Position numbers and translations under genes: made by a program. Below the pieces are notes generated by a model. That model did not search any database. It was not told the DNA's origin and was given only the letters and a program-made list of their open reading frames with translations. A stretch of DNA of 64,000 nucleotides from Niabella agricola (GTDB taxonomy: Bacteria; Bacteroidota; Bacteroidia; Chitinophagales; Chitinophagaceae), in the NCBI RefSeq assembly GCF_021538615.1, contig NZ_JAJHIZ010000003.1, positions 1,922,001 through 1,986,000 of the forward strand, given 5' to 3'. Of this stretch, positions 52,865-62,286 are shown piece after piece (the first letter of the stretch is position 1; each line of letters opens with the position of its first letter).

Positions 52865-53665
52865 TCATTCCAGTATCTTCTCATTATTGGCAATTTTTGT
52901 CATGTCGTTCTTCTGCAGGATCTCCTTTGCAAGATTCAGATAGTTAAGGGCGCCCTTGCTGGTCGCATCATACAGGATTGCCGGCTTTCCAAAACTGGGA
53001 GCTTCACTCAGTTTTGAATTCCGGTGAATGATGGTATCAAACACTTTGTCGTCAAAATGACGCCGTACTTCGCTCACCACCTGGTTACAAAGCCGCAGCC
53101 TCGAATCGTACATGGTCATCAGGATGCCTTCGATCACCAGCTCCGTATTCAGGCGGCTTTGAACGATTTTTATTGTGTTCAGTAATTTCCCCAACCCTTC
53201 CAATGCAAAGAATTCGCATTGCACCGGTACCACAACAGAAGCCGCTGCCGTAAGGGCATTTACGGTGATCAGTCCGAGCGAAGGAGAACAGTCGATCACG
53301 ATAAAATCGTATTCGTGCTGTACTGCTTCCAGGATATTTTTGAGTACCATTTCCCGGTTGGGATAATTGATCATTTCAATTTCAGCACCTACCAGGTCAA
53401 TATGTGACGGAATCAGATCGAGATTGGGAATATCGCTTTTCAGGATCACCTCCCGGGCAGGGGCCTGGTTGGCCATGCAATCGTACAGGCTATGCGTAAC
53501 ATTGTGCAGGTCAAACCCTACTCCCGTAGTACTGTTTGCCTGCGGATCGGCATCAACCAACAGGGTCTTGTATTCCAGAACTGCAAAGCTTGCCGCCAGG
53601 TTAATGGCCGTTGTCGTTTTACCAACTCCACCTTTCTGATTTGCTACTCCAATAATTTTTGCCAT
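52865..53665 (-). CDS. parA: Chromosome-partitioning ATPase ParA (Soj)
   Basis: A 266-residue MinD/ParA ATPase with the deviant Walker [33 protein letters not shown] and [19 protein letters not shown]. It drives chromosome segregation with ParB, which follows after a repeat-filled gap of 72 bases. Placement of parAB suggests that the replication origin may not be far, though dnaA is not in the window. Confidence 0.96.
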   Translation of the reverse strand: MAKIIGVANQKGGVGKTTTAINLAASFAVLEYKTLLVDADPQANSTTGVGFDLHNVTHSLYDCMANQAPAREVILKSDIPNLDLIPSHIDLVGAEIEMINYPNREMVLKNILEAVQHEYDFIVIDCSPSLGLITVNALTAAASVVVPVQCEFFALEGLGKLLNTIKIVQSRLNTELVIEGILMTMYDSRLRLCNQVVSEVRRHFDDKVFDTIIHRNSKLSEAPSFGKPAILYDATSKGALNYLNLAKEILQKNDMTKIANNEKILE

Positions 53666-53774
53666 ATTTCTTTAATTCTCTCTGAACTGGTGCAAAAAAT
53701 GCTAAAAATTTTCAATTAAGCAAATGTAAAGTATTTGCCAGTCTTAAAATTGATAAAAAACCGAAAAGCAAACG

Positions 53775-53895
53775 GCCGTCAGTCGTTAGCTTTCAGCAAT
53801 CAGTTCCCAGCGATCCGTTTTCGGCTTTCAGAAACGGATTTCCGGATCAGGGTGTCGTTGAAAGTAGACAACTGACCGCTGATAGCTCATAAGCA
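53775..53895. repeat. Degenerate repeats between parA and metallophosphoesterase
   Basis: Units such as GTTAGCTTTCAGCAATCAG and CGGCTTTCAGAAACGG, followed by CAACTGACCGCTGATAGCTC in the opposite sense, fill this 274-base divergent gap. No gene is present here. Confidence 0.5.
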
Positions 53896-53912
53896 CCGAT
53901 CAAAAATTTACT

Positions 53913-53920
53913 TAGCTTTG
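53913..53920 (+). promoter_or_regulatory. Promoter -7 element of metallophosphoesterase
   Basis: TAGCTTTG fits TAnnTTTG and lies 20 bases before the start codon at 53940. Confidence 0.45.
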
Positions 53921-53939
53921 GAATCAAATCTTCCTTATT

Positions 53940-55199
53940 ATGCGAAATGCCTCATTCTGGTGGGTGATGTTGTTGGTGATGCTGCTCATTGATCTTTATA
54001 TTTTTATTGCGATCCGGTCTTCGCTGTTTGCCTATTCTTCGCCAAGGAACCGTACCATTTTTACCATCAGCTACTGGAGTATTACGGTCCTTTCGATGGG
54101 TACCCTCCTGCTCCTGCCCTACCTCCCTGCTGCGGAAGCGGGTCAGCTGCGCAGGAGCATCATTTTTACTCTCATTTTTGCGCTGTTTCTGGGCAAGATC
54201 CTGGCGGCCGTTTTTTTCCTTATGGACGATATCCGGCGCCTGGCCCAATGGGTGGGCGGTAAATTCTTCTCAACCAATAACGAGATCGGCGAGGTTTCGG
54301 GAGCCGATACGGAAGCGATCTCCCGCTCTCATTTCCTAACCTGGCTGGGAATTGCAGCGGGAGGTTCCATCTTTTCCAGCCTGGTTTATGGACTCAGTAA
54401 CAAATACAATTACCGGATCCGTAAAGTTCCTTTGTCATACCCCCGTTTGCCGGAGGGTTTCCGGGGGTTCCGGATGGTACAGATCTCTGATGTACATAGC
54501 GGCAGTTTTAGCGACAAGGCTGCAGTAAACCGGGGGATTGATATGATCCTGAATGAAAAACCGGACCTGATCGTGTTTACCGGGGACCTGGTCAATAATA
54601 TCGCTGTTGAAATGGAGCATTATATGGAGATATTTTCCCGGTTGAAAGCGCCCATGGGCGTGTTTTCTACATTGGGAAACCATGATTATGGCGATTACCA
54701 TGCCTGGAAAGACGCTGCTGAAAAAGAAGCCAACCTGGAGCGATTGAAGGCCATTCACGGAAAAATGGGCTGGCGGTTGCTACTGGATGAGCACCTGCCG
54801 CTGGAACGGAACGGCTCGCAGATCGGCCTGATCGGGGTACAAAATATTAGCGGCAAGGCACGTTTTCATAGCTACGGTAATATGGCAAAAGCCGCGGAAG
54901 GAAGCAACCACTACCCCTTTAAGATCTTATTGAGCCACGACCCGTCGCACTGGGACGCCGAAATCAATAAAAAATACCCCGATATTGATCTGATGCTGAG
55001 CGGGCATACCCATGGGATGCAGTTTGGAGTGGAGCTTCCCTGGTTTCGCTGGAGCCCGGTACAATATGTATATAAACAATGGGCCGGCCTTTATGAAAAG
55101 GGAACCCAAAAACTGTATGTGAACCGGGGCTTCGGTTTTATCGGCTACCCGGGCAGGGTGGGCGTTCTTCCCGAGATCACGGTTTTTGAATTCCATTAA
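53940..55199 (+). CDS. Membrane-bound calcineurin-like metallophosphoesterase
   Basis: A 419-residue protein with three or four membrane helices in the first 150 residues, then a calcineurin-like domain (about 175-410). The metal ligands are in QISDVHSG, VFTGDLVNN, TLGNHDYGDY, LLSHDP and LSGHTHGMQ. The layout matches YkuE-like or UDP-diacylglucosamine-pyrophosphatase-like membrane phosphoesterases; the substrate is not evident. It is monocistronic. Confidence 0.92.
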   Translation: MRNASFWWVMLLVMLLIDLYIFIAIRSSLFAYSSPRNRTIFTISYWSITVLSMGTLLLLPYLPAAEAGQLRRSIIFTLIFALFLGKILAAVFFLMDDIRRLAQWVGGKFFSTNNEIGEVSGADTEAISRSHFLTWLGIAAGGSIFSSLVYGLSNKYNYRIRKVPLSYPRLPEGFRGFRMVQISDVHSGSFSDKAAVNRGIDMILNEKPDLIVFTGDLVNNIAVEMEHYMEIFSRLKAPMGVFSTLGNHDYGDYHAWKDAAEKEANLERLKAIHGKMGWRLLLDEHLPLERNGSQIGLIGVQNISGKARFHSYGNMAKAAEGSNHYPFKILLSHDPSHWDAEINKKYPDIDLMLSGHTHGMQFGVELPWFRWSPVQYVYKQWAGLYEKGTQKLYVNRGFGFIGYPGRVGVLPEITVFEFH

Positions 55200-55269
55200 T
55201 ATTCAACAGCTTTTTAACGAACCATTGCTATTTTTTGTCTAATTTTATTATTTAAACAACCCTCATTTT

Positions 55270-55860
55270 ATGATACGCACAATAAAAACTACTGCCGTTT
55301 TCATCCTTAGTACCTTTTTTACAGTCTCCCTGCACGCCCAATTTCATATCGGGGCTAAAGCAGGTGTAAATGCTACCAAGATCGATGGTAAGAGTTTTAA
55401 GGAAGAATTTAACTACAATTACCTGGTTGGTTTTTTCGCGGAAATTGGCATAAGCCAGAAATTGAGTGTTAATCCGGAGCTGATTTATTCGCAGGCTTCC
55501 AGCACCCGGGATACCAGCTTTAAAAATGTATTACCGGATTTTAACAAAGATCAGACAAAGGCGAAATTGAATTACCTTTCGATACCCATCCTGTTGAACC
55601 TGCAGCTGGCCGGTCCTTTGCATATTGAAGCAGGCCCGCAGTTCAGTGTTTTAACCAGTTCCAGCAAAACCCTGTTGCAGAACGGAGAAGAAGCTTTTAA
55701 AAAAGGAGACTTTTCAATGGTTGGCGGTGTGCAATTGAAGTTTAATGCACTGCGGGTATCCGGCAGGTATGTGATCGGATTGAGTAATATCAGCGACCTG
55801 TCCAGCCAGGAAAAATGGAAAAACCAGGCCTTGCAGGTGGCGGTGGGGTTTGCATTATAG
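55270..55860 (+). CDS. Outer-membrane beta-barrel protein (porin-like)
   Basis: A 196-residue protein with a signal peptide (to about residue 22, VSLHAQF) and alternating amphipathic strands of the PorT/OMP_b-brl_2 kind (FHIGAKAGVNATKIDG, LSVNPELIYSQ, LSIPILLNLQLAGPLHIEAG). It probably forms a small eight-stranded barrel. Function unknown. Confidence 0.87.
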   Translation: MIRTIKTTAVFILSTFFTVSLHAQFHIGAKAGVNATKIDGKSFKEEFNYNYLVGFFAEIGISQKLSVNPELIYSQASSTRDTSFKNVLPDFNKDQTKAKLNYLSIPILLNLQLAGPLHIEAGPQFSVLTSSSKTLLQNGEEAFKKGDFSMVGGVQLKFNALRVSGRYVIGLSNISDLSSQEKWKNQALQVAVGFAL

Positions 55861-55926
55861 AAGTGCGCCCGGCTCTTATCGCAAATAGTTAGTTTTTAAT
55901 ACTTAAAGGCATTTTCTGGGAACCGT

Positions 55927-56004
55927 TCCCGGCTTGCCCCGTTTCGGGCATCTGCCGGGATGAAGTCATGCTCCCCTCCGGCACTGTTACAGGGGTATTT
56001 TTTA
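55927..56004 (+). terminator. Paired hairpins between porin gene and lon
   Basis: A nested hairpin TCCCGGC/GCCGGGA (55927-55960) with inner GCCC/GGGC is followed by CCCCT/AGGGG (55973-55995) and a T-rich run. The second is terminator-like. The first has no U-tract and might be a leader structure. Confidence 0.45.
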
Positions 56005-56127
56005 GTTTTAAAACCGCCAATCTTTCCGCATTTTTGTTTGTGGCATTACAATTGACCTGCTAAATGTTCAATAAAAAAAACCGGCGTACCCAACAGGCTA
56101 TGCCAGTTTGTCCTGTTAAAAAAGATT

Positions 56128-58527
56128 ATGAAGTTCGATATTCAATTTAGACCAGAAGACGAGATGGACTTTTTGCCCATTATTCCGCTCAATGAAAATG
56201 AAGGGGATGAAAATCTGGATGAAATACCCGATGAAATTGCAATCCTGCCCTTAAGAAATACAGTGTTGTTTCCCGGGGTTGTACTGCCCATAACCGTTGG
56301 CAGAGATAAAAGTATCCTCGCAGTAAATGACGCTTATAAGGGGAATAAATTTATAGGCGTGGTTGCACAGAAAGACAGCAACCAGGAAAATCCGGAAGCG
56401 GCAGACCTTGAGCGGATCGGCACCATTGCCAAGATCATTAAGCTCATCAAAATGCCCGACGGGGGCACCACCGTCATTATACAGGGACGGAATAAGTTCT
56501 CTATAGAAAAAATAAGCAGCAATGACCCTTATTTTAAAGCCGCCATTAAAAGAATCCAGGACACCGAAGTACCCACTGACGTAGATTTTGAGGCACATAT
56601 CGCCAATATAAAGGACCTGGCCACCAACATTATACAGCAATCGCCCAATATACCCTCCGAAGCTTCCATTATTCTGAAGAATATTGAGAAAGCCTCCTTC
56701 CTTATTCATTTTGTAAGCAGCAACCTCAATACATCCGTTGAAGAAAAACAGCAGCTGCTGGAAATGAACGATATCCGGGAGCGGGCAGGCAGCCTGATGC
56801 AATTGTTGCAAAAGGAACTGCAATTTGTTGAATTAAAGAACAAGGTTACCAATAAGACCCGTACAGAACTGGATAAGCAACAACGGGAATATTTTTTACA
56901 GCAGCAACTCAAAAGCATTAAGGAGGAACTGGGCGGAGATACCAACAGCCAGGAAATAAAGGAAATGCAGAAAAAGGCCGAACAGAAAAAATGGCCGGAG
57001 GCTGCAAAAGAAGCTTTTAAAAAAGGCATTGAGAAACTGGAACGGATGCACCCCAGCACACCGGATTATTCTGTGGTATATAACCATGTTGACCTGATGC
57101 TGGACCTGCCCTGGGAGGAATACACGCAGGATGATTACGATCTTGGCAACGCCAAAAAAACGCTGGACCATGATCATTACGGCATGGCCAAGATCAAGGA
57201 GCGGATCCTGGAATACCTGGCCGTACTGAAATTAAAGGGGGATATGAAAAGCCCCATCCTTTGTTTCCTGGGCCCTCCGGGTATTGGCAAAACATCCCTG
57301 GGAAAAAGTATTGCCAGCGCCCTGGGTCGCAAATATGTGCGGTTAAGTTTGGGCGGACTACACGATGAAAGCGAGATCCGCGGACACCGTAAAACCTATA
57401 TCGGTGCCATGCCCGGTCGTATTCTTCAATCACTGCGCAAGGTACGGAGCAGCAACCCGGTGATTGTACTGGATGAAATTGATAAAGTGGGCAATGATTT
57501 CCGGGGAGATCCCAGCAGCGCCTTGCTGGAAGTACTGGACCCGGAGCAGAACAACAGTTTTTACGATAATTACCTGGAACTGGAATATGATCTGAGCAAA
57601 GTGCTGTTTATTGCAACCGCCAATAATATTCAGACCATACAGCCCGCCCTGCGCGACCGTTTGGAGATCATCGATCTGAGTGGCTATGCGATCGAGGAAA
57701 AGATTGAGATCGCCAAACGCCATTTAATTCCAAAACAAAAAGAATTGCACGGGCTGGCGAAAAACAACGTCCGTTTTTCAGACAAGGTGCTGGCGCAGCT
57801 CATTGCCGATTATACCCGCGAAAGCGGAGTACGGGAGCTGGACCGTGTGCTGGCAAGCGTAATGCGCAACCAGGCCAAAAAAGTGGCCATGGGCGAGCCG
57901 TTAAAGTCGCCCCTGACCACAGAAGACGTGCAGGAGATTTTAGGCAAGCCCCGGTACAGCAACGATCTGTATAAAACGGTAAATCTTCCCGGTGTGGCTG
58001 TAGGACTGGCCTGGACCTACGTAGGTGGCGATATTTTGTTTATTGAGTCCAGTCTCAGCGATGGCAAGGGAGAACTGCATCTCACCGGAAACCTTGGCAA
58101 TGTAATGAAAGAAAGTGCAACTACCGCTCTCACCTATCTCAAATCAAATGCGGAAAAATACCATATCGACAGCACCCTTTTTCAAAAGAAGAATATCCAT
58201 ATACACGTACCGGAAGGTGCCACGCCCAAGGATGGCCCCAGTGCGGGTGTTACCATGATGACTTCAATTGCATCTGCATTAACAGGTAAAAAGGTAAAAC
58301 CTTACCTGGCCATGACCGGCGAAATCACCCTTCGCGGCCAGGTGTTGCCAGTGGGCGGAATCAAAGAAAAAATACTGGCAGCCAAGCGTGCCGGTCTTAA
58401 GGAAATCATGCTTTGTCTGCAAAACCAGAAAGATGTGGAAGAAGTAGAACCCGGCTTTATAAAAGGATTAAAATTTCATTATGTAAGCCGGATGGAAGAT
58501 GTATTAAAGATTGCGATCGGCGTTTAA
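56128..58527 (+). CDS. lon: ATP-dependent protease La
   Basis: A 799-residue protease. The N-terminal LAN domain (about 35-240, [20 protein letters not shown]) is followed by the AAA+ domain with [15 protein letters not shown] and the Walker [12 protein letters not shown]. The Lon protease domain carries the catalytic Ser in PKDGPSAG and the catalytic Lys in [12 protein letters not shown]. It degrades damaged and regulatory proteins in the cytoplasm. No CIRCE element is seen upstream. A long hairpin repeat follows the gene. Confidence 0.98.
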   Translation: MKFDIQFRPEDEMDFLPIIPLNENEGDENLDEIPDEIAILPLRNTVLFPGVVLPITVGRDKSILAVNDAYKGNKFIGVVAQKDSNQENPEAADLERIGTIAKIIKLIKMPDGGTTVIIQGRNKFSIEKISSNDPYFKAAIKRIQDTEVPTDVDFEAHIANIKDLATNIIQQSPNIPSEASIILKNIEKASFLIHFVSSNLNTSVEEKQQLLEMNDIRERAGSLMQLLQKELQFVELKNKVTNKTRTELDKQQREYFLQQQLKSIKEELGGDTNSQEIKEMQKKAEQKKWPEAAKEAFKKGIEKLERMHPSTPDYSVVYNHVDLMLDLPWEEYTQDDYDLGNAKKTLDHDHYGMAKIKERILEYLAVLKLKGDMKSPILCFLGPPGIGKTSLGKSIASALGRKYVRLSLGGLHDESEIRGHRKTYIGAMPGRILQSLRKVRSSNPVIVLDEIDKVGNDFRGDPSSALLEVLDPEQNNSFYDNYLELEYDLSKVLFIATANNIQTIQPALRDRLEIIDLSGYAIEEKIEIAKRHLIPKQKELHGLAKNNVRFSDKVLAQLIADYTRESGVRELDRVLASVMRNQAKKVAMGEPLKSPLTTEDVQEILGKPRYSNDLYKTVNLPGVAVGLAWTYVGGDILFIESSLSDGKGELHLTGNLGNVMKESATTALTYLKSNAEKYHIDSTLFQKKNIHIHVPEGATPKDGPSAGVTMMTSIASALTGKKVKPYLAMTGEITLRGQVLPVGGIKEKILAAKRAGLKEIMLCLQNQKDVEEVEPGFIKGLKFHYVSRMEDVLKIAIGV

Positions 58528-58553
58528 TCCGGTCACAATAATCAATAAAAATT

Positions 58554-58691
58554 GGCTGTCTCAAAAGTCTGTCATTTCGAGCGTAGTGTAGTGAAGCTAA
58601 GAAATCTCCCATACATCATTTCCAGGCAATGAGATTTCTCCGTTTCGCTTCGCTTCAATCGAAATGACGGTTTCGGACTTTTGAGACAGCC
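58554..58691. repeat. MITE-like long hairpin with 16-bp perfect terminal repeats
   Basis: GGCTGTCTCAAAAGTC (58554-58569) is perfectly inverted at 58676-58691. Just inside, GTCATTTCGA (58571-58580) pairs with 58659-58668, and GAAATCTC with GAGATTTC (58631-58638), leaving a small loop. A run of T follows. It can terminate lon and resembles dispersed hairpin repeats of Bacteroidota genomes. Confidence 0.75.
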
Positions 58692-58766
58692 GCTTTTTTA
58701 TTTTTAGAACATTTTGTTTGCCGCTCATAACCCGGCTCAGGTATTTCTTTAAAACGATCGCTGCGT

Positions 58767-59474
58767 TCAGAACTTGTATCCCACAGAAAGCCCGAATTGC
58801 ATATTTTTAAGCTGCTCACCGGTTTCGGCCCCATCTACCTTGTACACAATATTCGTCAATCCCATCTGGCCATTCAACTGGATGGAAAACTTATTTGAAA
58901 ACTCATAGCCCATCAGCAGTGCACCACCCACGTCAAAAGGCTTTCCATAAGGAATGGTCTTCATGTTGTTAAAATCCAGGTAGCTGCTGTCCGTTGATGA
59001 AATATCATTCTTGAATTCAAGGTTGCCGGTTTTGCTGATTGTTGAACCACCCGAAGTGCCTTTGGCCTTCCATCTTCCGCCGATACCATAAGCCAGGTAA
59101 GGACCAACGCCTAATAAAAGGCGGCCATTGCCCAGCTCCGGCTTATACGTAAAATTGATGGGCAATTCAAGATAATACGGATGTTGGTTCAGCGTTACAG
59201 CAACGCCGCCAACCGACTCCTTGTATTGATATCCTTTGGTGTTGAACAACAGGCCCGGACTTATCGAAAATTCTTCGCCCACAGGCAGGTCGGCGGTTAC
59301 GCCTATATGAAACCCCGGCAGCAGGTTGGTTGGCATTTTATTGCCATTCGCATACTTCACAACTGCGTTCGAAAAGTTGATGCCGCCGCGCACACCAAAC
59401 TGAACCTGTGCAAAGGCTGCACTGCAGGAACCCGCTACAAAAAACAAGAGAAAAAGTCGTTTTAACATAAGCAT
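58767..59474 (-). CDS. Outer-membrane beta-barrel protein (porin family)
   Basis: A 235-residue protein with a signal peptide (to about residue 22, GSCSAAFAQ) and barrel strands such as FGVRGGINFSNAVV, LELPINFTYKPELGNGRLLLG and MQFGLSVGYKF at the end, with the C-terminal Phe typical of barrel proteins. It belongs to the PorT/OMP_b-brl_2 group. Function unknown; it stands alone between convergent lon and minus-strand rpe. Confidence 0.88.
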   Translation of the reverse strand: MLMLKRLFLLFFVAGSCSAAFAQVQFGVRGGINFSNAVVKYANGNKMPTNLLPGFHIGVTADLPVGEEFSISPGLLFNTKGYQYKESVGGVAVTLNQHPYYLELPINFTYKPELGNGRLLLGVGPYLAYGIGGRWKAKGTSGGSTISKTGNLEFKNDISSTDSSYLDFNNMKTIPYGKPFDVGGALLMGYEFSNKFSIQLNGQMGLTNIVYKVDGAETGEQLKNMQFGLSVGYKF

Positions 59475-59674
59475 TTGTTTTTAATAAGTAAAAAATTGGA
59501 CACAAAGATAGCAACATCAGCGCAAACACATCGCCCGAAATCCGGTATTGGCTTAAGCCATTTGCATATTTTTTTCCGCAGAGAACGAACCCCCGAAATT
59601 TCGCAAAGCAGCCATGACACGTTATTGTTTAGCACTGGTTCCTGGGCCATTCCAGCCAACAAGAAGATAGCCGG

Positions 59675-60322
59675 TTATGCCTGCTTCAGCAACCGGATGG
59701 CTTCTATGGGATCTGCGGCATTGAATACGGTGCTGCCCGCCACCAGCGCATCGGCGCCCGCTGCTACAATTTCCGCGGCATTTTCAAGGGTTACGCCACC
59801 GTCAATGTTGATCAATGCATGGGAGCCTTTTTCCACGATCAGGTTTTTGATTTCTTTTATTTTGTTCAAGGTATTGGGTATAAATTTTTGTCCCCCGAAG
59901 CCCGGGTTTACGCTCATCACCAAAACAATATCCACATCGGCAATAATATCGCTCAGCAGGCTGGCGGGATTGTGCGGGTTGATGGCTACCCCTGCTTTTA
60001 AGCCCATCGCTTTTATTTGCTGAATGTCCTGGTGCAGCCGCGGACAGGTTTCAATATGGATACTGATATGATCTGCACCTGCTTTTTTAAACTGCTCAAA
60101 ATACCGGGAAGGCTCCTCTATCATCAGGTGCACGTCGCAGGTCTTTTTTGTGACTCTTTTTACGAACTCAATGATCATAGGACCAAAGCTGATATTGGGC
60201 ACAAACATTCCGTCCATTACGTCCAGGTGCAGCCATGCCGCCTCACTTTTGTTCACCATTTCCACCTCCTCTTGCAAATGGAGGAAATCTGCTGCCAATA
60301 AAGAAGGAGCAATAATTGCCAT
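59675..60322 (-). CDS. rpe: Ribulose-phosphate 3-epimerase
   Basis: A 215-residue TIM-barrel enzyme of the pentose phosphate pathway interconverting ribulose and xylulose 5-phosphate. Metal and catalytic motifs are APSLLAADFLHL, WLHLDVMDGMFVPNISFG, VMSVNPGFGGQKFI and NIDGGVTLENAAEI. The start at MAIIAPSLL (60322) is the family start; the frame is open nine codons upstream. Confidence 0.97.
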   Translation of the reverse strand: MAIIAPSLLAADFLHLQEEVEMVNKSEAAWLHLDVMDGMFVPNISFGPMIIEFVKRVTKKTCDVHLMIEEPSRYFEQFKKAGADHISIHIETCPRLHQDIQQIKAMGLKAGVAINPHNPASLLSDIIADVDIVLVMSVNPGFGGQKFIPNTLNKIKEIKNLIVEKGSHALINIDGGVTLENAAEIVAAGADALVAGSTVFNAADPIEAIRLLKQA

Positions 60323-60364
60323 ACAAAAACTTTTTGGGCAAAATAACATTATTTAATTGGTATC

Positions 60365-60435
60365 GAGAATAGAGAATCCAGAATTCAGAATTGAGATCAG
60401 TCATATCTCAAATCTCATATCTCATATCCCAATTC
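60365..60435. repeat. Degenerate repeats between rpe and phoH
   Basis: AGAATAGAGAATCCAGAATT-type units are followed by CATATCTCAAATCTCATATC-type units. The second type matches the array before sdhA in style. Confidence 0.55.
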
Positions 60436-60538
60436 TTTTTTAACAAAATACACACCCTGTGCATAAAATAAATTCAGTATTTTACAGAGTGTTGTATAAA
60501 TTTGAGAAGAACGATTTTTAAATAAAACAAGGAAAACA

Positions 60539-61528
60539 TTGACAGAAGCAATTATTAACCTGGAAACAGTGAACCCCATTGATTTTTTTGGGGTTAACAA
60601 CGGCAAACTGGATATCCTGAAGAAAAAATTCCCGCTACTCAAAATACTTTCCCGCGGCACGCAGATAAAATTGAGCGGCGCCCCTGAGCAGATCGCTGAG
60701 GCTAAAGAAAAAATCAACCTGATCGTATCCTATATTGAACGCAACGGGCATTTGAGTGAAAACTATTTTGACCAGATCCTGGGCGGCGATGACCTGGAAA
60801 CGATCGATCATTTTCAGGAGCGAAACCCCAACGAAGTATTGGTATTCGGGCCTAATGGGAAATCCGTTCGTGCACGTACGGCCAACCAGAAAAAGCTGGT
60901 GCAGGAAGCAGAAAAGAATGACATCCTTTTTGCCATCGGGCCTGCGGGCACCGGTAAAACCTATACGGCGGTTGCCCTTGCGGTAAGGGCCTTAAAGAAC
61001 AAACAGGTAAAAAAGATCATTCTTACAAGGCCAGCGGTGGAAGCAGGTGAAAGCCTGGGCTTTTTGCCGGGTGACCTCAAAGAAAAGATCGATCCGTATT
61101 TAAGGCCGCTTTATGATGCGCTGGATGATATGATTCCTGCCGATAAGCTGGGCTATTATATGACCACAAGAACGATCGAGATCGCTCCGCTGGCATATAT
61201 GCGCGGACGTACGCTGGATAATGCCTTTATCATCCTGGATGAGGCGCAGAACGCCACCGACCTGCAATTAAAAATGTTCCTGACCCGTATCGGGGCCAAT
61301 GCCAAGGCCATCATTACCGGCGACATGACGCAGGTGGATCTTCCCCGGAACCAGAAAAGTGGGCTGCAAACAGCCGTAAGAATCCTGCGGAACATTCCCG
61401 GCATCAGTCATATTGAGCTGGATGAAGAAGATGTGGTGCGGCACCGCCTGGTAAAAGCCATTATTAAAGCGTATCACAATGAACATGAAGAGCAGGAACA
61501 GCGCTTTAACCGGGAGCATACAAAATAA
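60539..61528 (+). CDS. phoH: PhoH-family ATPase
   Basis: A 329-residue protein. An N-terminal KH-like domain (about 1-90, IKLSGAPEQIAEAKEKI) precedes the P-loop domain with GPAGTGKTYTAVALAV and the Walker B region AFIILDEAQNATDLQ. Members are RNA-associated ATPases linked to YbeZ/YbeY-type ribosome maturation. It starts at a TTG codon preceded by AAGGAA, a ribosome-binding site rare in this window. The next in-frame ATG would remove conserved N-terminal residues. The following gene overlaps its end. Confidence 0.94.
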   Translation: MTEAIINLETVNPIDFFGVNNGKLDILKKKFPLLKILSRGTQIKLSGAPEQIAEAKEKINLIVSYIERNGHLSENYFDQILGGDDLETIDHFQERNPNEVLVFGPNGKSVRARTANQKKLVQEAEKNDILFAIGPAGTGKTYTAVALAVRALKNKQVKKIILTRPAVEAGESLGFLPGDLKEKIDPYLRPLYDALDDMIPADKLGYYMTTRTIEIAPLAYMRGRTLDNAFIILDEAQNATDLQLKMFLTRIGANAKAIITGDMTQVDLPRNQKSGLQTAVRILRNIPGISHIELDEEDVVRHRLVKAIIKAYHNEHEEQEQRFNREHTK

Positions 61529-62189
61529 CAGGGGTAGATTCCATTTTACCTTTAAAGGGTGGCCATGGGGCCGCCTTTTTCTTTTGCTGCTTTTTACCAG
61601 CTGCCACACCAAACGATTGCCGGCCGTACATTCCACGCTTTCGGTACAGCGGGAACTGAACCTGCTAAAGCCGCTTTTACATTCGGGAGACCTGATACTC
61701 CGGAACGGGACTGACGCCACCAGCCAGGCTACCCGGAAATTTAACCGGAAGGATACATCGTTTTCGCACTGCGGCATCATCGCCGTAGAAGGCGATACGG
61801 TATGGGTATACCACGCCATCGGCGGCAGCTACAACCCTTCCCAGGCTTTAAAGAAAGAACCGCTGGACAGCTTTTCCAAACCAGGTGAAACCGACCGGAT
61901 CGCCGTTTACCGCTACCGTCTTGCGACAGAAGAGCAGCAACGGCTCATGAATATTGTGCGGGAACACTATAAAAGCAGGCTTCCCTTTGATCTTTTTTTT
62001 AATTACGATACCAACGACCGGATGTATTGTTCGGAATTTGTGTTCAAAAGCGTCAATAAAAGTATGAATGGCCGCCTTTCAACCGTCATCCGCCGGCAGA
62101 CGGCACCGGTTTATATTTCGATCGACGACCTGTTTTTAAATGACTGGGCTCTTCCTGTAAAAAATATCAGCTATATTCGGTTACAATAA
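61479..62189 (+). CDS. YiiX/YebB-like NlpC/P60-superfamily hydrolase, lipoprotein
   Basis: A 236-residue protein with an internal lipobox LFTSC at about 38-42 after a hydrophobic stretch. The YiiX-type circularly permuted papain-like domain follows: LHSGDLILRNG, FSHCGIIAVEGD (catalytic His region), VYHAIGG, and MYCSEFVFKSVN (catalytic Cys). It may act on lipids or peptidoglycan peptides. The start at 61479 overlaps phoH by 50 bases. No better start precedes the lipobox, though 61485 is also possible. Confidence 0.82.
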   Translation: MNMKSRNSALTGSIQNNRGRFHFTFKGWPWGRLFLLLLFTSCHTKRLPAVHSTLSVQRELNLLKPLLHSGDLILRNGTDATSQATRKFNRKDTSFSHCGIIAVEGDTVWVYHAIGGSYNPSQALKKEPLDSFSKPGETDRIAVYRYRLATEEQQRLMNIVREHYKSRLPFDLFFNYDTNDRMYCSEFVFKSVNKSMNGRLSTVIRRQTAPVYISIDDLFLNDWALPVKNISYIRLQ

Positions 62190-62256
62190 TGCGGTTCATC
62201 TTTCAACCCACATACCTTATCCCGGTGATCCGGCACGCTATCTGTAATTAAGTACC

Positions 62257-62264
62257 TACATTTG
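62257..62264 (+). promoter_or_regulatory. Promoter -7 element of DUF4878-like gene
   Basis: TACATTTG fits TAnnTTTG and lies 22 bases before the start codon at 62287. Confidence 0.55.
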
Positions 62265-62286
62265 CACTCTAAAACCAATTTACATT

